Shown piece by piece: positions 44,400 to 56,611 of a DNA stretch of 64,000 bases. Position numbers and translations under genes: made by a program. Within the stretch, counting starts at the first letter, position 1, and each line of letters opens with the position of its first letter. This stretch comes from Hordeum vulgare subsp. vulgare (Eukaryota; Streptophyta; Magnoliopsida; Poales; Poaceae): the NCBI RefSeq assembly GCF_904849725.1, contig NC_058521.1:97822244-97886243 (forward strand). The letters are read 5' to 3'. The notes beneath the pieces were generated by a model. That model saw nothing but the letters and a program-made list of their open reading frames with translations. It ran no database searches and was not told the DNA's origin.

Positions 44400-44682
44400 C
44401 TTTGCTCTAAATCTGCGGCAGACAACAGGCTCGAAACGAAAACAGAGGAAAACTGCGCGATACAGCGATCAAAACCCTCGGGCGTATATATAATGATTTT
44501 TTCTGGACTAGAAGGAGTGCTCCGCAAGAAAACGGAGTCCGGGAGGCACACGAGGTGCCCACAAGCCCTGTTGCCGCGACTAGGGGGAGGCCGCGACAAC
44601 CAAGCTTGTGGCCGCCTCGTGCGCTCTAGGACTGCTTTTTAATTTTCTATTTTTCCATAAATTCCAAAACAGAGAAAATTTC

Positions 44683-45762
44683 CTACTGGAAAAGTTTCAG
44701 AGTCCAATTACTTATCGGAACACATACCTCTTCGTTTTCAGGGTCTGAAACAGGCTGATAAACATCCCTTATGTACTCCTCTGGAGTTATGATATTGATG
44801 ATATTGGTCTCAACATTTATGGGAGTACCAGAGATATAATGCTTGATTCTTTGCCCATTTACCACTCTAGGAAAATTACCTTCCGTGTTATTTATTTTGA
44901 TGGCAGCGGAATGATATACTTCCTCGACAACGTAGGGACCTTCCCATTTAGAGAGAAGCTTTCCTGCGAAGAATCTTAAGCGAGAATTGTATAGCAGGAC
45001 ATAATCACCTACATTGAACTCTCGTTTTTGTATTCTTTTATCGTGCCATCTCTTGACCTTTTCCTTGAACAACTTGGCATTATCATATGCCTGGGCCCTC
45101 CATTCATCTAATGAGCTGATATCAAACAACCGCTTCTCACCGGAAAGTTTGAAATCGTAGTTGAGCTCTTTGATTGCCCAATAAGCTTTGTGTTCCAGCT
45201 CAAGAGGTAAATGACAGGCCTTACCGTAAACCATTTTATACGGCGACATGCCCATGGGATTCTTATAAGCAGTCCTATAAGCCCATAGTGCATCGTAAAG
45301 TTTGCTACACCAATTCTTTCGAGATCTATTGGTAGTCTTTTGTAAGATCAACTTGATCTCCCTATTAGTCAACTCCACTTGACCACTAGACTGAGGATGA
45401 TAAGGAGATGCAACTCTATGGTTGACATCATATTTAGCGAGCATCTTGCGGAAAACACCATGAATGAAGTGTGAACCGCCATCAGTCATCAGATATCTAG
45501 GGACTCCAAATCTTGGGAAAATGACTTCTTTAAGAATCTTAATAGAGGTGTGGTGATCAGCGTTTCTAGTGGGGATAGCTTCTACCCACTTAGTGACGTA
45601 ATAAACATCAACTAAGATGTGAGTATACCCATTGGAACTCGGGAAGGGTCCCATATAATCAAAGCCCCAGACATCAAATGGTTCTATGACAAGTGAATAG
45701 TTCATAGGCATTTCCTGACGCTTACTGATGTTCCCCATTCTTTGGCATTCGTCACAAGACAA
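44683..45762 (-). pseudogene. Integrase of the Athila element
   Basis: An uninterrupted stretch of about 359 codons ends at 44683. It begins in the zinc-binding H2C2 region ([11 protein letters not shown]) and has the catalytic [19 protein letters not shown], and [15 protein letters not shown]-terminal domain follows ([28 protein letters not shown]). Integrase joins the DNA copy to the chromosome. It is intact in itself but cut off from upstream RNase H by a frameshift near 45762-45890, so the polyprotein is dead. I see no chromodomain, as expected for Athila. Confidence 0.8.
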
Positions 45763-45891
45763 GACAAACTTACGGGCATCCTTAAAGAGAGTGGGCTAAT
45801 AGAAACCTGATTGCAATACCTTATGAGCAGTTCTGTCTCCGGCATGGTGTCCTCCGTAGGCCTCAGAATGACACTTCTACATGATCTGTCC

Positions 45892-47946
45892 CTATTCATG
45901 TTCAGGCACACAACGTCTAATAACTCCATCTACTCCTTCCTTATAAAGGTGAGGATCATCCCAAAAGTAGTGTCTCAAATCAAAGAAGAATTTCTTATTT
46001 TGCTCGTAGGTGAAACTGGGTGGTATGTATTTGGCTACGATATAGTTTGCGTAATCAGCATACCAAGGTGCACTATGTGAAGTACGGATGACATTCATTT
46101 TCTCATTAGGAAAGCTGTCATCAATAGGTCGTGGGTCATCAAGGACATTCTCTAGCCTAGATAAGTTATCTGCTACAGGGTTATCAGCAACCTTTCAGTC
46201 AACAACGTGCAAATCAAATTCCTGTAGCAGGGGAACCCATCTGATTAGCCTAGGCTTAGCGTCTTTCTTCTCCATAAGGTACTTAATAGCAGCAAGATGA
46301 GAGTGAATAGTGACTTTGGAGTCAACTATATCAGATCTGAACTTTTCACATGCAAACACGACTGCTAAAACTCCTTCGCCGTAGTGGTATAGTTTCTCTG
46401 GGCACTGTCTAGAGTTTTACTAGCGTAGTGAATAACATTCAACTTCTTGTCAACTCTTTGTCCCAGAACAGCACCAACAGCGTAATCACTAGCATCACAC
46501 ATGATTTCAAAGGGCAAGTTCCAATCAGGTGGTTGAACAACAGGTGCGGTTATCAAGGCCTTCTTAAGTATTTGGAAAGCTTCCTCACAATCCTCATCAA
46601 AAACAAAAGGAACATCTTTCTGCAAGAGGTTGGTAAGAGGCCTAGAAATCTTAGAGAAGTCTTTAATGAACCTTCTTTAGAAACTAGCATGACCTAGGAA
46701 ACTTGGTATACCTTTGATATCTGTGGGGCAAGGCATTTTCTCAATTGCATCAACCTTAGCCTTATCAACTTCAATGCCTTTATCAGAGATTTTTGTGTCC
46801 TAAGATGATGCCTTCATTAACCATGAAGTGGCACTTCTCCCCGTTCAAGACGAGGTTGGTATCTTCGCATCTCTGTAAGACTCGATCAAGGTTGTTGATG
46901 CAATCGTCAAAGGAAGAACCGTAAACTGAGAAATCATCCATGAAAACCTCAACAATATTTTCACAAAATTCAGAGAATATAGCCATCATACACCTTTGAA
47001 AGGTGGCAGGTGCATTACATAAGCCAAAAGGCATACGTCTATAAGCAAAGGTACCGAAGGGGCAGGTGAAAGTGGTTTTCTCCTGATCAGATTGTGCAAC
47101 AGGTATTTGTGAGAAACCTGAATAACCGTCTAGAAAGCAGAAGTGTGTGTGTTTAGATAGCCTTTCTAGCATTTGGTCGATAAACGACAAAGGATAATGG
47201 TCTTTCCTGGTTGCCATGTTCAGTTTCCGGAAGTCTATCACCATCCTATAGCCAGTAATAATCCTCTATGGGATTAGTTCATTCTTATCATTAGGAACGA
47301 TGGTGATACCTCCCTTCTTAGGTACGGAATGTACTGGACTTACCCAATCACTATGAGCAACATGATAAATCATTCCAGCTTCCAGATGCTTTAATATTTG
47401 TTTTCTCACGACCTCTTTCATCCTCGGATTTAATCTCCGTTGATGATCAGCAACTGGCTTAGAATCAGGATCGGTTTTAATCTTGTGTTGACATAGAGTG
47501 GGACTAATACCCTTAAGATCATCAAGAGTATATCCAATAGCAGCACGGTGCTTCCTCAAAGTTTTTAATAACTTCTTCTCTTCGTGATTCGAGAGGTGAG
47601 CACTAATAATAACAGGATATATCTCCTTCTCATCAAGATAGGCATACTTAAGTTTATCTGGTAACTGTTTTAGCTCGAACACATGATCACCCTTTGGTGG
47701 GGGAGGATCCCCAAGCAGTTCAACATGCAGATTATTCTTGAGAATAGGATATTGTTCTAAAACAATTTTATCTATCTCATCTCTTTCATCCATATGCATA
47801 TCATTTTCATGCTCAAGCAGATATTGCTCTAAAGGATCCGTAGGAGGTACGGCAATAGAGGCAAGAGCAATGATTTCATCCCTACCAGACGACTCTTTTT
47901 CATGGGGTTGTCTTCCAAACTTGGAGAAGTTAAATTCATGAGACAC
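45892..47946 (-). pseudogene. Reverse transcriptase and RNase H of the Athila element, broken
   Basis: Starting near 47946: an N-terminal linker, then RT. Segments visible are RLNPRMKEVVRKQILKHLEA, DFRKLNMATRKDHYPL, FLDGYSGFSQIPVA, FGLCNAPATFQRCMMAIF and the catalytic VFMDDFSVYG (FMDD at 46933-46944). A TAG near 47263 interrupts the frame before DFRKLN. A frameshift near 46783 leads to the RNase H part (46625-46365: [33 protein letters not shown]), followed by further broken pieces to 45892. The methionine in the FMDD box is usual for the Athila clade. RT copies RNA to DNA; RNase H removes the template. Confidence 0.8.
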
Positions 47947-48335
47947 ACCCTCGAAACTAACAATGACAGTCTGTTTAACACAATCAATATGAGATTGACA
48001 GTGTTGAGAAAGGGTCTACCAAATATGATGGGACAAAAGGTATCTTGTGCAGTAGCAAGGACGAGGAAATCAGTAGGATACTTCGTCTTACCACACAGGA
48101 CTTCTACGTCTCTCAGAATTCCCACATGGCAGATAGTGTCTCTATTAGCTAGCGTAATTGTGACATCAATGGGTTCTAACTCAGCAGGTGCAATCTCATC
48201 TTTGATTTCATCATATAGGGACCGGGGTATTGCACTAACACTAGCACCCATATCACATAAACCATGATAACAGTGATCTCCTATCTTGACAGAAACAACG
48301 GGCAGGCCAACTACATGTCCGTATTTGTCTTTCAC
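47829..48335 (-). pseudogene. Aspartic protease of the Athila element
   Basis: Active site GLCDMGASVSAIP, where DMGA replaces the usual DTGA, near 48235-48270, with the conserved IIFGRPFLNTVN towards the end. It is out of frame with gag upstream and with RT downstream, so at least two frameshifts flank it. It matures gag and pol in this group. Confidence 0.7.
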
Positions 48336-49471
48336 GTGAGGTTTAGCAATTCTAGCGGAGTCCTCACAGAATTTGTAACATGCCCGTCTATGTCTTCGGC
48401 TAAGAGATCTTTGATAATAGCAACACTAGTTTCAACTCTTATTTCCTCAAGGGGTGCAAGTAGTGTAATGTCACCCCTACGTATCACAGTTGGAGCTTTG
48501 GAATAATCCTTTTTCCTAGCAGGGTAAGGTGGTTTCTCAGCGTAGGCACAAGGAACAATAGGATCACTAAAAGCAATGAATTTCTCTTCAACTAGATTGG
48601 GCTTAACTATGTTGACTTCGACAGGAGGATGATACTTAAACCACTTCTCTTTGGGAAGATCAACATGAGCAGCAAAAGATTCAGATAGAGAAGCTACTAT
48701 CTCAGAGTTAAGTCCATACTTAGCGCTAAAATCTCTAGAAGTGTTTGTTTCAACAAAAGATTTAACGCAATCAAACTGGAAATTCATACCTCACTCCTTA
48801 CCTTCTTCAAGCTCCCAATCTTCAGAGTTACGTTTGATTCTTTCCAATAAATTCAACTTGTGGTCAATATCCTTCTTCATAAAAGAACCGGTACAAGAAG
48901 TGTCAAGCATGGTGCGATCTTCATGAGAAAGCCGAGCATAAAAGTTTTGAGTGATAATTTCTCTCGAGAGCTCATGATTGGGGCATGAATATAGCATTGA
49001 TTTAAGCCTCCCCCAAGATTGAGCCATGCTTTCCCTGTCACGAGGCCAAAAGTTATAAATATAATTCCGATCATGATGTACTAAATGCATAGGGTAGAAC
49101 TTTTGATGAAATTCCAATTTCAACCGATTGTAGTCCCATGATCCAGTATCATCACATAGACTATACCATGTCAATGTCTTATCCTTCAAAGATAAAGGAA
49201 ATACTTTCTTCTTTACCTCATCCTCGGGCAAACCTGCAAGCTTAAATAAACCACAAACTTCATCTACATAGATTAGATGCAAGTCTGGATGTGATGATCC
49301 ATCTCCTGTAAAAGGATTAGCCAGCAGTTTCTCAAGCATACCCGAAGGAATTTCATAAAAGATATTTTCAGGTACCTCAGGTTGAGGAGAAACTCCTCGT
49401 GCTTCCGTTCGTGGTGAAGATACCCTGAACAAATTCCTCAAAGGAACAGTTTCCATCGTGACAAGTGACAA
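48332..49471 (-). pseudogene. gag of the Athila element
   Basis: ATG 49471 (MSLVTMETVPLRNLF). Gag core: FPLSLKDKTLTWYSL, LEFHQKFYPMHLVHHDRN, SWGRLKSMLYSCPNHEL. The frame stops at TGA 48788-48790 and continues in frame (NFQFDCVKSFVETNT onwards) to 48332, so one nonsense codon splits gag from its C-terminal part. No CCHC knuckle is visible. The start is about 64 bases downstream of the primer-binding site, a short leader. Confidence 0.75.
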
Positions 49472-49532
49472 TAAATTTCAGCACAGTATATAAATGTTCC
49501 CTTACCAAATTCCACTTACCAAAGGCGCTTCA

Positions 49533-49550
49533 CTCCCCAAAACGGCGCCA
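49533..49550 (-). promoter_or_regulatory. Primer-binding site (tRNA-Asp type, mutated)
   Basis: Minus strand TGGCGCCGTTTTGGGGAG: the first ten bases match the tRNA-Asp complement exactly, the rest partly. It lies 11 bp inside the LTR. Confidence 0.65.
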
Positions 49551-49561
49551 GAACAGAGTCT

Positions 49562-51073
49562 TGATGAACCACAAGTATAGGGGATCAATCGTAGCACTTT
49601 CGATAAGTAAGAGTGTTGAACCCAACTAGGAGCAGAAGGCTGTGATAAACGGTTTTCAGCAAGGTAATAACTGCAAGCACTGAAAGTAGCGGTAACAAGT
49701 GATGGTGTAGTGAGGTGAAACGTAGCAAGCAAAAAGTAAGAAGTAACAAGTAGTAGCAACGGTGCAGCAAAGTGGCACAATACCTTTTGTAGCAAGGGAA
49801 AAGCCTGAACAAAGTCTTATATGATGAAAAACGCTCCCGAGGACACACGAGAATTTCTGTCATGCTAGTTTCATCATGTTCATATGATTCACGTTCGTTA
49901 CTTTGATAGTTTGATATGTGGGTGGACCGGCGCTTGGGTACTGCTCTTACTTGGACAAGCATCCCACTTATGATTAACCCCTCTCGCAAGCATCCGCAAC
50001 TACGAAAGAAGAATTAAGACAACGTCTAACCATAGCACGAAACTAGTGGGTCCTAATCAGCCCCTTACGAAGCAACGCATAGACTGGGGTTTAAGCTTCT
50101 GTCACTCTAGCAACCCATCATCTACTTACTACGACCCAATGCCTTCCTCTAGGCCCAAAGATGGTGAAGTGTTATGTAGTCGACGTTCACATAACACCAC
50201 TAGAGGAAAAGACAACATACAATATATCAAAATACCGAACGAATACCAAATTCACATGACTATTATCAGCATGACTTATCCCATGTCCTTAGGAACAAAA
50301 GTAACTACTCACAAAGCATAATCATAGTCATGATCAGAGGTGTAATGAGTAGCATCAAGGATCTGAACATAAACTCTTCCACCAAGTAATCCAACTAGCA
50401 TCAACTACAAAGAGTAATCAACACTACTAGCAACCTTACAAGCTCCAATCGAAGTCGCGAGACGGAGATTGGTTACAAGAGATGAACTAGGGTTTGGAGA
50501 GGAGATGGTGCTTATGAAGATGTTGATGGAGATGACTCCCCTCCGACGAGAGGAGTGTTGGTGATGACGATGGCGATGATTTCCCCCTCCGAGAGGGAAG
50601 TTTCCCCGGCAGGATCATCCTGCCGGAGCTCTAGATTGGTTCTGCTCAAGTTCCGCCTCGTGGCGGCGGAGAATCCACGAAAAAGATCCACCCTGATTTT
50701 TTTCTGGATGAAACCCTTCATATAGCAAAAGAGGGGGGCCAGTGGGCCACCAGGGTGCCCACAAGCCCTGTTGCCGCGGCCACCAGGCTTGTGGGCCCCT
50801 GGCAGCTCCCCTTTGGCACTTCTTTCGCCCAGTATTTTTATATATTCCCAAAAAATTCCACGTTGATTTTCAGGGCATTTGGAGTAGCGTAGAATAGAGG
50901 ACTCAGACTTGCTCCTATTCCAGTCCAAAATTCCAACTGCCGGTATTCTCCCTCTTCAAATAAACCTTGCAAAATAAGAGAGAAAACGCATAAGTATGGT
51001 ACCACAAAGTATAATAACAGTCCATAAAGAGATAAATATCAACATGAAAGCATGATGCAAAATGGACGTATCA
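49562..51073 (-). repeat. 5' LTR of the Athila element
   Basis: Minus strand from 51073: TGATACGTCCATTTTGCATC; ends TTCATCA at 49562. 1,512 bp. Followed on the right by target duplication AGCCC (51074-51078). Confidence 0.85.
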
Positions 51074-51078
51074 AGCCC

Positions 51079-51423
51079 TGCAGGAGTAGATCATCACCAC
51101 CACCGTAGCGCCGTCACGCTGCCGGAGAACTCATCTACTTCTCCGTCTCTCTTGCTGGATCAAGAAGGCCGATATCGTCATCGAGGTGTACGTGTGCTAA
51201 ACGCGGAGGTGCCGTCCGTTCGGCGCTAGATCGGAAAGGAACATGGGACGACGGTGATTTGAATCCCGAAGCTATACCACTACATCAACCGTGTTTCTTA
51301 ATGCTTCCCACTTAGAGAAATACAAGGGTACGTAGATCTAATCTCCTCTCGTAGATGGACATCACCACGATAGGTCTTCTTGTGCGTAGGAATTTTTTGT
51401 TTCCCATGCAATGTTCCCCAATA
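51079..51423 (+). repeat. Angela 5' LTR, piece 3 (LTR end)
   Basis: Continues piece 2 and ends '...gtttcccatgcaatgttccccaata', the Angela LTR terminus with the last CA changed to TA. Collinear with 15700-16119. Confidence 0.8.
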
Positions 51424-52648
51424 GTGGCATCATGAGCTAGGTTCATGCATAGATGTTATCTCGAGTAGAACACAAAAGGTTCTGTGGACGTTGATGTTCG
51501 ATTTTCTGCCCTCCTTAGCCTTTTCTTTATTCGTTGGTATTGTTGGATTGAAGCGGCCCGGACCGACATTACTCGTACGCTTACGAGAGACTGGTTTCAT
51601 CGACTAACATGCAACTCGTTGCATATAGATGACTGGCGGGTGCCTGTTTCTTCAACTTTAGTTGAGTTGGTTTTGACTGAGGCGGTCCTTGGAGAGAGGT
51701 TAAATTGCAATTTTCACATCTCCGTTGTGGTTTTTGCGTAAGTAAGTAGCGATCATACTAGATACCCATAGCATCCACGTAAAACATGCAACAACAATGA
51801 TATGGCCAATGACGTGATGTGATATATTGGATGTATGAGATGATCATGTTGTAATAGTTAATACCGACTTGCACGTCGATGCTACGGCAACCGACAGGAG
51901 CCATAGGATTGTCTTTAAACTAACATTTGTGTTTGAAGATGCGTTTACTATATTGCTAGGTCGTAGCTTTAGTAGTAATATCATAGATAGCACGACAACC
52001 TCGATGGCGTGACGATGATGGAGATCATGATGATGGACATCATGGTGTGGCGCCGGTGACAAGAAGATCATGCCAGTGCTTTGGTGATGGAGATCAAGAA
52101 GCACAATTTGATGGCCATATCATGTCACTTATGAATTTCATGTGATGTTAATCCTTTTATGCACCTTATTTTTCTTAGAACAACGGTAGCATTATAAGGT
52201 GATCTCTCACTAAAATTTCAAGATGAAATTGTGTTCTCCCCGACTGTGCACCATTGCGATAGTTCGTCGTTTCGAGACACCACGTGATGATCGGGTGTGA
52301 TAGACTCAATGTTCACATACAACGGGTGCAAAACAGTTGCACACGCGGAACACTTGGGTTAAACTTCATGAGCCTAGCATGTGCAGACATGGCCTCAGAA
52401 CACATGAGACCGAAAGGTCGAGCATGAATCATATAGTTGATATGATTAGCATAGAGATGCTTACCACTGACACTATTCTCAACTCACGTGATGATCGGAC
52501 TTGAGTTAGTGAATTTGGATCATGTACCACTGAAATGACTAGAGAGATGTACTTTTTGAGTGGGAGTTTATCAGTAATTTGATTAGTTAAACTCTAACTA
52601 TATTAAACATATTCTAAGTCCACTTTGCAATATTTGTGTTGTAGATCA
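51424..52648 (+). other. Angela primer-binding site and untranslated leader
   Basis: TGGCATCATGAGCTAGG (51425-51441) is a weak match to the initiator tRNA-Met complement (TGGTATCAGAGC) and sits at the expected place. The following 1.2 kb is the long leader usual for BARE/Angela elements; I see no gene in it. Confidence 0.65.
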
Positions 52649-55408
52649 ATGGCTCACACAGTAGTCACCCTGAATTTTAATATGTTCCTAGAGAAAGCTA
52701 AGTTGAAAGATGATGGAAGCTACTTTGTAGACTGGCTCGTAATCTAAAGCTGCTCCTGCAAGCTGGGAAGAAGGATTATGTCCTTAATGCTGCGCTAGGA
52801 GATTAACCACCCGCTACGTCTAGCCAAGATGTTTTGAACGCCTGGTTAGCACGTAAGAAGGACTACTCAGTAGTTCAATGTGCAGTCTTGTGTGGCTTAG
52901 AGACGGGACTTCAACGTCGCTTTGAGCGTCATGGAGCATGTGAGATATTCCAGGAGTTGAAGTTTATCTTTCCGAAGAAAGCCTGGATCGAGAAGTATGA
53001 GACCTCTGATAAATTCTATGCTTGCAAGATGAAGGAGAATTCCTCTGTCAGTGAACATGTGCTCAAAATGTCTGGGTACTCAAACCGTCTAGCTAAGCTG
53101 GGGATTGAACTCCCGCAAGAGGCTATCACTAACAGAATTCTTCAATCACGGCCACTTAGCTATAAGAGCTTTGTGTTGAACTATAACATGCAAGGGATGA
53201 ACAAGTCACCTGACAAGTTATTTGCGATGCTGAAAGTCGCAGAGTCAGAACTCCGGAAAGAGCATCAAGTGTTGATGGTCAATAAGACCACTGGTTTCAA
53301 GATAAACGGCAAAGTCAAGAAGGGTAACTGCAAGAAGAGCGGCAAGCCTGTTGCCAATCCGACGAAGAAACCCAAGGCTGGACCTAAGCCTGAAACAGAG
53401 TGTTATTATTGCAAGGGACTGGGTCACTGGAAGCGCAACTGCCCCAAGTATTTGGATGATAAGAAGGCGGCCAAGGAAAAATCAGGTATATTTGATATAC
53501 ATGTTATTATTGTGTATTTAACCAACTCTCGTAGTAGTGCCTGGGTATTCGATACCGGTTATGTTGCTCATATTTGCAACTCGAAGCAGGAACTGCGGAA
53601 TAAATGAAGGCTGGCGAAGGATGAAGTGATGTTGCGCGTGGGAAATGGTTCCAAGGTTGATGTAATCGCCGTCGGCACAGTCTCACTTCAGTTACCATCA
53701 GGATTAGTTATGAACTTAAATAATTGTTATTTAGTGCCTGCATTAAGCATGAACATTACATTTGGATCTTGTTTATTGCGATACAGTTACTAGTTTAAGT
53801 CAGAGAATAATGGTTGTTCTATTTCTATGAGTAATATCTTTTATGGTCATGCACCCAATGTGAGAGGATTATTCATATTGAATCTTGATAGCGATGATAC
53901 ACATATACATAACAGTGAGACCAAAAGATGCAGAGTTAACAATGATATCGCTATATTTTTGTGGCACTGCCACTTAGGTCATATTGGTGTAAAGCGCATG
54001 AAAAAACTCCATTCCGATGGGCTTTTGGAGTCACTTGATTTTGAATCACTTAACACGTGCGAACCATGCCTCATGGACAAGATGACTAAGACTCCGCTCT
54101 CAGGAACAATGGAGCGTGCAAGTGACTTGTTGGAAATCATACATACCGATGTGTGCGATCCGATGAGTGTGAAGGCGCGCGGCGGATATCGTTATTTTCT
54201 TATCTTCACTAACGATTTGAGTAGGTATGGATATATCTACTTGATGATGCACAAGTGTGAAACATTTGAGAAGTTCAAGCAACTTCAGAGTGAAGTTAAA
54301 AATCATCGTAACAAGAAGATCAAGTTCCCACGTTCTGATCATGGGGGTGAATATCTGAGTTTCGAGTTTGGTGCTCACTTAAGACAATGTAGAATTGTTT
54401 CACAGTTGACACCGCCTCGAACACCACAACGTAATGGTGTGTCCGAACATCGTAATCGTACTTTGTTAGAAATGGTGCGATCTATGATGTCTCTTACCAA
54501 TTTGCCATTATCGTTTTGGGGTTATGCATTAGAGACAACTGCATTCACTTTAAATAGGGCACCATCAAAATCTGTTGAGACGACCCCATACGAACTGTGG
54601 TATGGCAAAAGACCGAAGTTGTCGTTTCTTAAAGTTTGGGGATGTGATGCTTATGTCAAAAAGCTTCAGCCTGAAAAGCTGGAACCCAAAGCGAAAAAGT
54701 GCGTCTTCATAGGTTACCCAAAGGAGACAATTGGGTACACCTTCTATCTCAAATCCGAGGGAAAAGTGTTTGTTGCTAAGAACGGAGCTTTTCTTGAGAA
54801 GGAGTTTCTCTCGAAATAATTGAGTGGGAGGAAGATAGAACTTGACGAGGTTGTCGAACCTCTAATCCCTCTAGATGGTGGCGCAGGGCAGGGGGAAACC
54901 TTTGTGTAAGCGACGCCGGTTGAGGAGGAAGTTAATGATGATGATCATGAAACTTCAGATCAAGTTCCTATTGGACCTCGCAGGTCGACAAGATCACGTA
55001 CTACTCCTGAGTCATACGGTAATCCTGTCTTATCAATCATGTTGTTAGACAACAATGAACTCGCGAATTATGAAGAAGCAATGGTGGGCCCGTATTTCAA
55101 CAAATGAATGGAGGCCATGAAGTCCGAGATAGGATCTATGTATGAAAACAAAGTGTGTACTTTGGAAGTATTAGCTGAAGGCCGCAAGGCTATTCAGAAC
55201 AAATGGATCTTCAAGAAGAAGACGAACGCGGACGGTAATGTGACCGTTTGTAAAGCTCGACTTGTGGCAAAGGGTTTTTCACAAGTTCAAGGAGTTGACT
55301 ATGATGAGACATTCTCACCTGTAATGATGCGTAAGTCCGTCCGAATCATCTTAGCAATAGCTACATTTTTCGATTATGAAATCTGGCAGATGGATGTCAA
55401 AACGGCCT
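52649..55408 (+). pseudogene. Angela gag-pol, broken and truncated inside RT
   Basis: ATG 52649 (MAHTVVTLNFNMFLEKAK). A one-base loss near 52733 shifts frame. From there one frame carries: gag (YETSDKFYACKMKENSSVSE), CCHC knuckle CYYCKGLGHWKRNC (53401-53442), protease WVFDTGYVAHIC (about 53545), GAG-pre-integrase (WHCHLGHIGVKRMKKLH), integrase with IHTDVCD, RSDHGGEYL and NGVSEHRNRTLLEM as D,D,E, then the first part of RT (NKWIFKKKTNADG, KARLVAKGFSQVQGVDY, ETFSPV, WQMDVKTA). In-frame stops are near 52804, 53605, 53791, 54817, 54907 and 55105. The catalytic YVDD box, RNase H and everything after 55408 are absent. Confidence 0.85.
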
Positions 55409-56611
55409 TGGGCCTCCTCTACGCCTAGGGTTTGCCCCCTCCCAGTCTCCTTGTGCCTTGGGATGAGAGGGGAGGGCGCACCAGCCCACTCTGGGCTGGT
55501 TCCCTTTCTCCCTTTGGCCCATGTTAACCTTTGGGGATGGTGGCCCCTCTCGGTGGACCCCGGGAACCCTTCCGGTGGTCCCGGTACGTTACCGATGACG
55601 CCCAAAACATTTCCGGTGTCCAAAACCCCTCATCCTATGTATAAATGTTCACCCCCGGACTATTTCGAAGCTCCTCGTGACAACCGGGATCTCATCGGCG
55701 GCTCCGAACAACCTTCATTAACCTCGTACACTATTCCCATATTACCCTAGCGTCATGGAACCTTAAGTGTGTAGACCCTACGGGTTCGGGAAGCATGTAG
55801 ACATGACCGAGACACCTCTCCGGTCAATAACCAACAGTGGGGTCTAGATATACATGTTTGTTCCCACATGTTCCACGATGATCTCATCGGATGAACCACG
55901 ATGTCAAGGATTCAATCAATCCCATATGCAAGTCCCTTTGTCTATCGGTATGATACTTGCCCGAGATTCGATCGTCGGTATCCCCATACCTTGTTCAATC
56001 TCGTTACCGGCAAGTCTCTTTACTCGTTCTGTAGCACGTCATCCCGTGGCTAACTCCTTAGTCATACTGAGCTCATTATGATGATGTTCTACCGAGTGGC
56101 CCAGAGATACCTCTCCGTTCACACGGAGCGACAAATCCCGGTCTCGATTCGTACCATTCCAAGAGTTACTTTCGGAGATACCCGTAGTGCACCTTTATAG
56201 TCACCCAGTTACGTTGTGACGTTTGATACACCCAAGCACTCCTACGATATCCGGGAGTTGCACAATCTCACGGTCTAAGGAAAAGATACTTGACATTAGA
56301 AAAGCTTTAGCATACGAACAACACGATCTAGTGCTATGCTTAGGATTGGGTCTTGTCCATCAAATCATTCTCTTAATGATGTGATCCCGTTATCAATGAC
56401 ATCCAATGTCCATGATCAGGAAACCATGATCATCCATTGATCAACAAGCTAGCCAACTAGAGGGTCACTAGGGACACATTGTGATCTATGTATTCACACA
56501 TGTATTATGGTTTTCGGGTAATACCTTATAGCATGTATAATAGACAATTATCATGAACTGGAAATATAATAATAACCATTTTATTATTGCCTCTAGGTCA
56601 CATTTCCAACA
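55409..56611 (-). repeat. Angela LTR fragment, inverted (5' two thirds)
   Basis: Minus strand from 56611: TGTTGGAAATGTGACCTAGA, then the Angela LTR in order for about 1.2 kb until the junction with RT at 55408/55409. The LTR start at 56611 is a true terminus (possible target duplication GACAT, 56612-56616), but the 3' third is missing. It belongs to a second, oppositely oriented Angela copy. Confidence 0.8.

Larger units (their letters stand above)
40918..51073 (-). mobile_element. Autonomous-type Athila-clade element (Fatima-like), degenerate
   Basis: 10,156 bp. The LTRs are 49562-51073 (5' in element order) and 40918-42447 (3'). The target duplication AGCCC is at 40913-40917 and 51074-51078. 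The left terminus reads CAATGACCC where the other LTR has TGATGAACC, so two transitions hit the end; placing the boundary at 40918 makes the duplication perfect. Order on the minus strand: LTR, tRNA-Asp-type primer site, gag, protease, RT, RNase H, integrase, an accessory ORF, polypurine tract, LTR. This is the only Athila-type element here with pol. Confidence 0.85.
22204..55408 (+). mobile_element. Angela/BARE-like Ty1-copia element, 5' LTR split by nested insertions, 3' end lost
   Basis: The 5' LTR lies in three pieces (22204-23281, 40544-40917, 51079-51423), together about 1.8 kb, the normal size for Angela. The primer-binding site (51425) and internal region follow, running gag - protease - integrase - start of RT. 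That copia order, with integrase before RT, is visible directly. The element ends inside RT at 55408, so most of RT, RNase H and the 3' LTR are missing. It is the oldest layer of the nest, since two elements are inserted in its LTR with clear target duplications. Confidence 0.85.
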
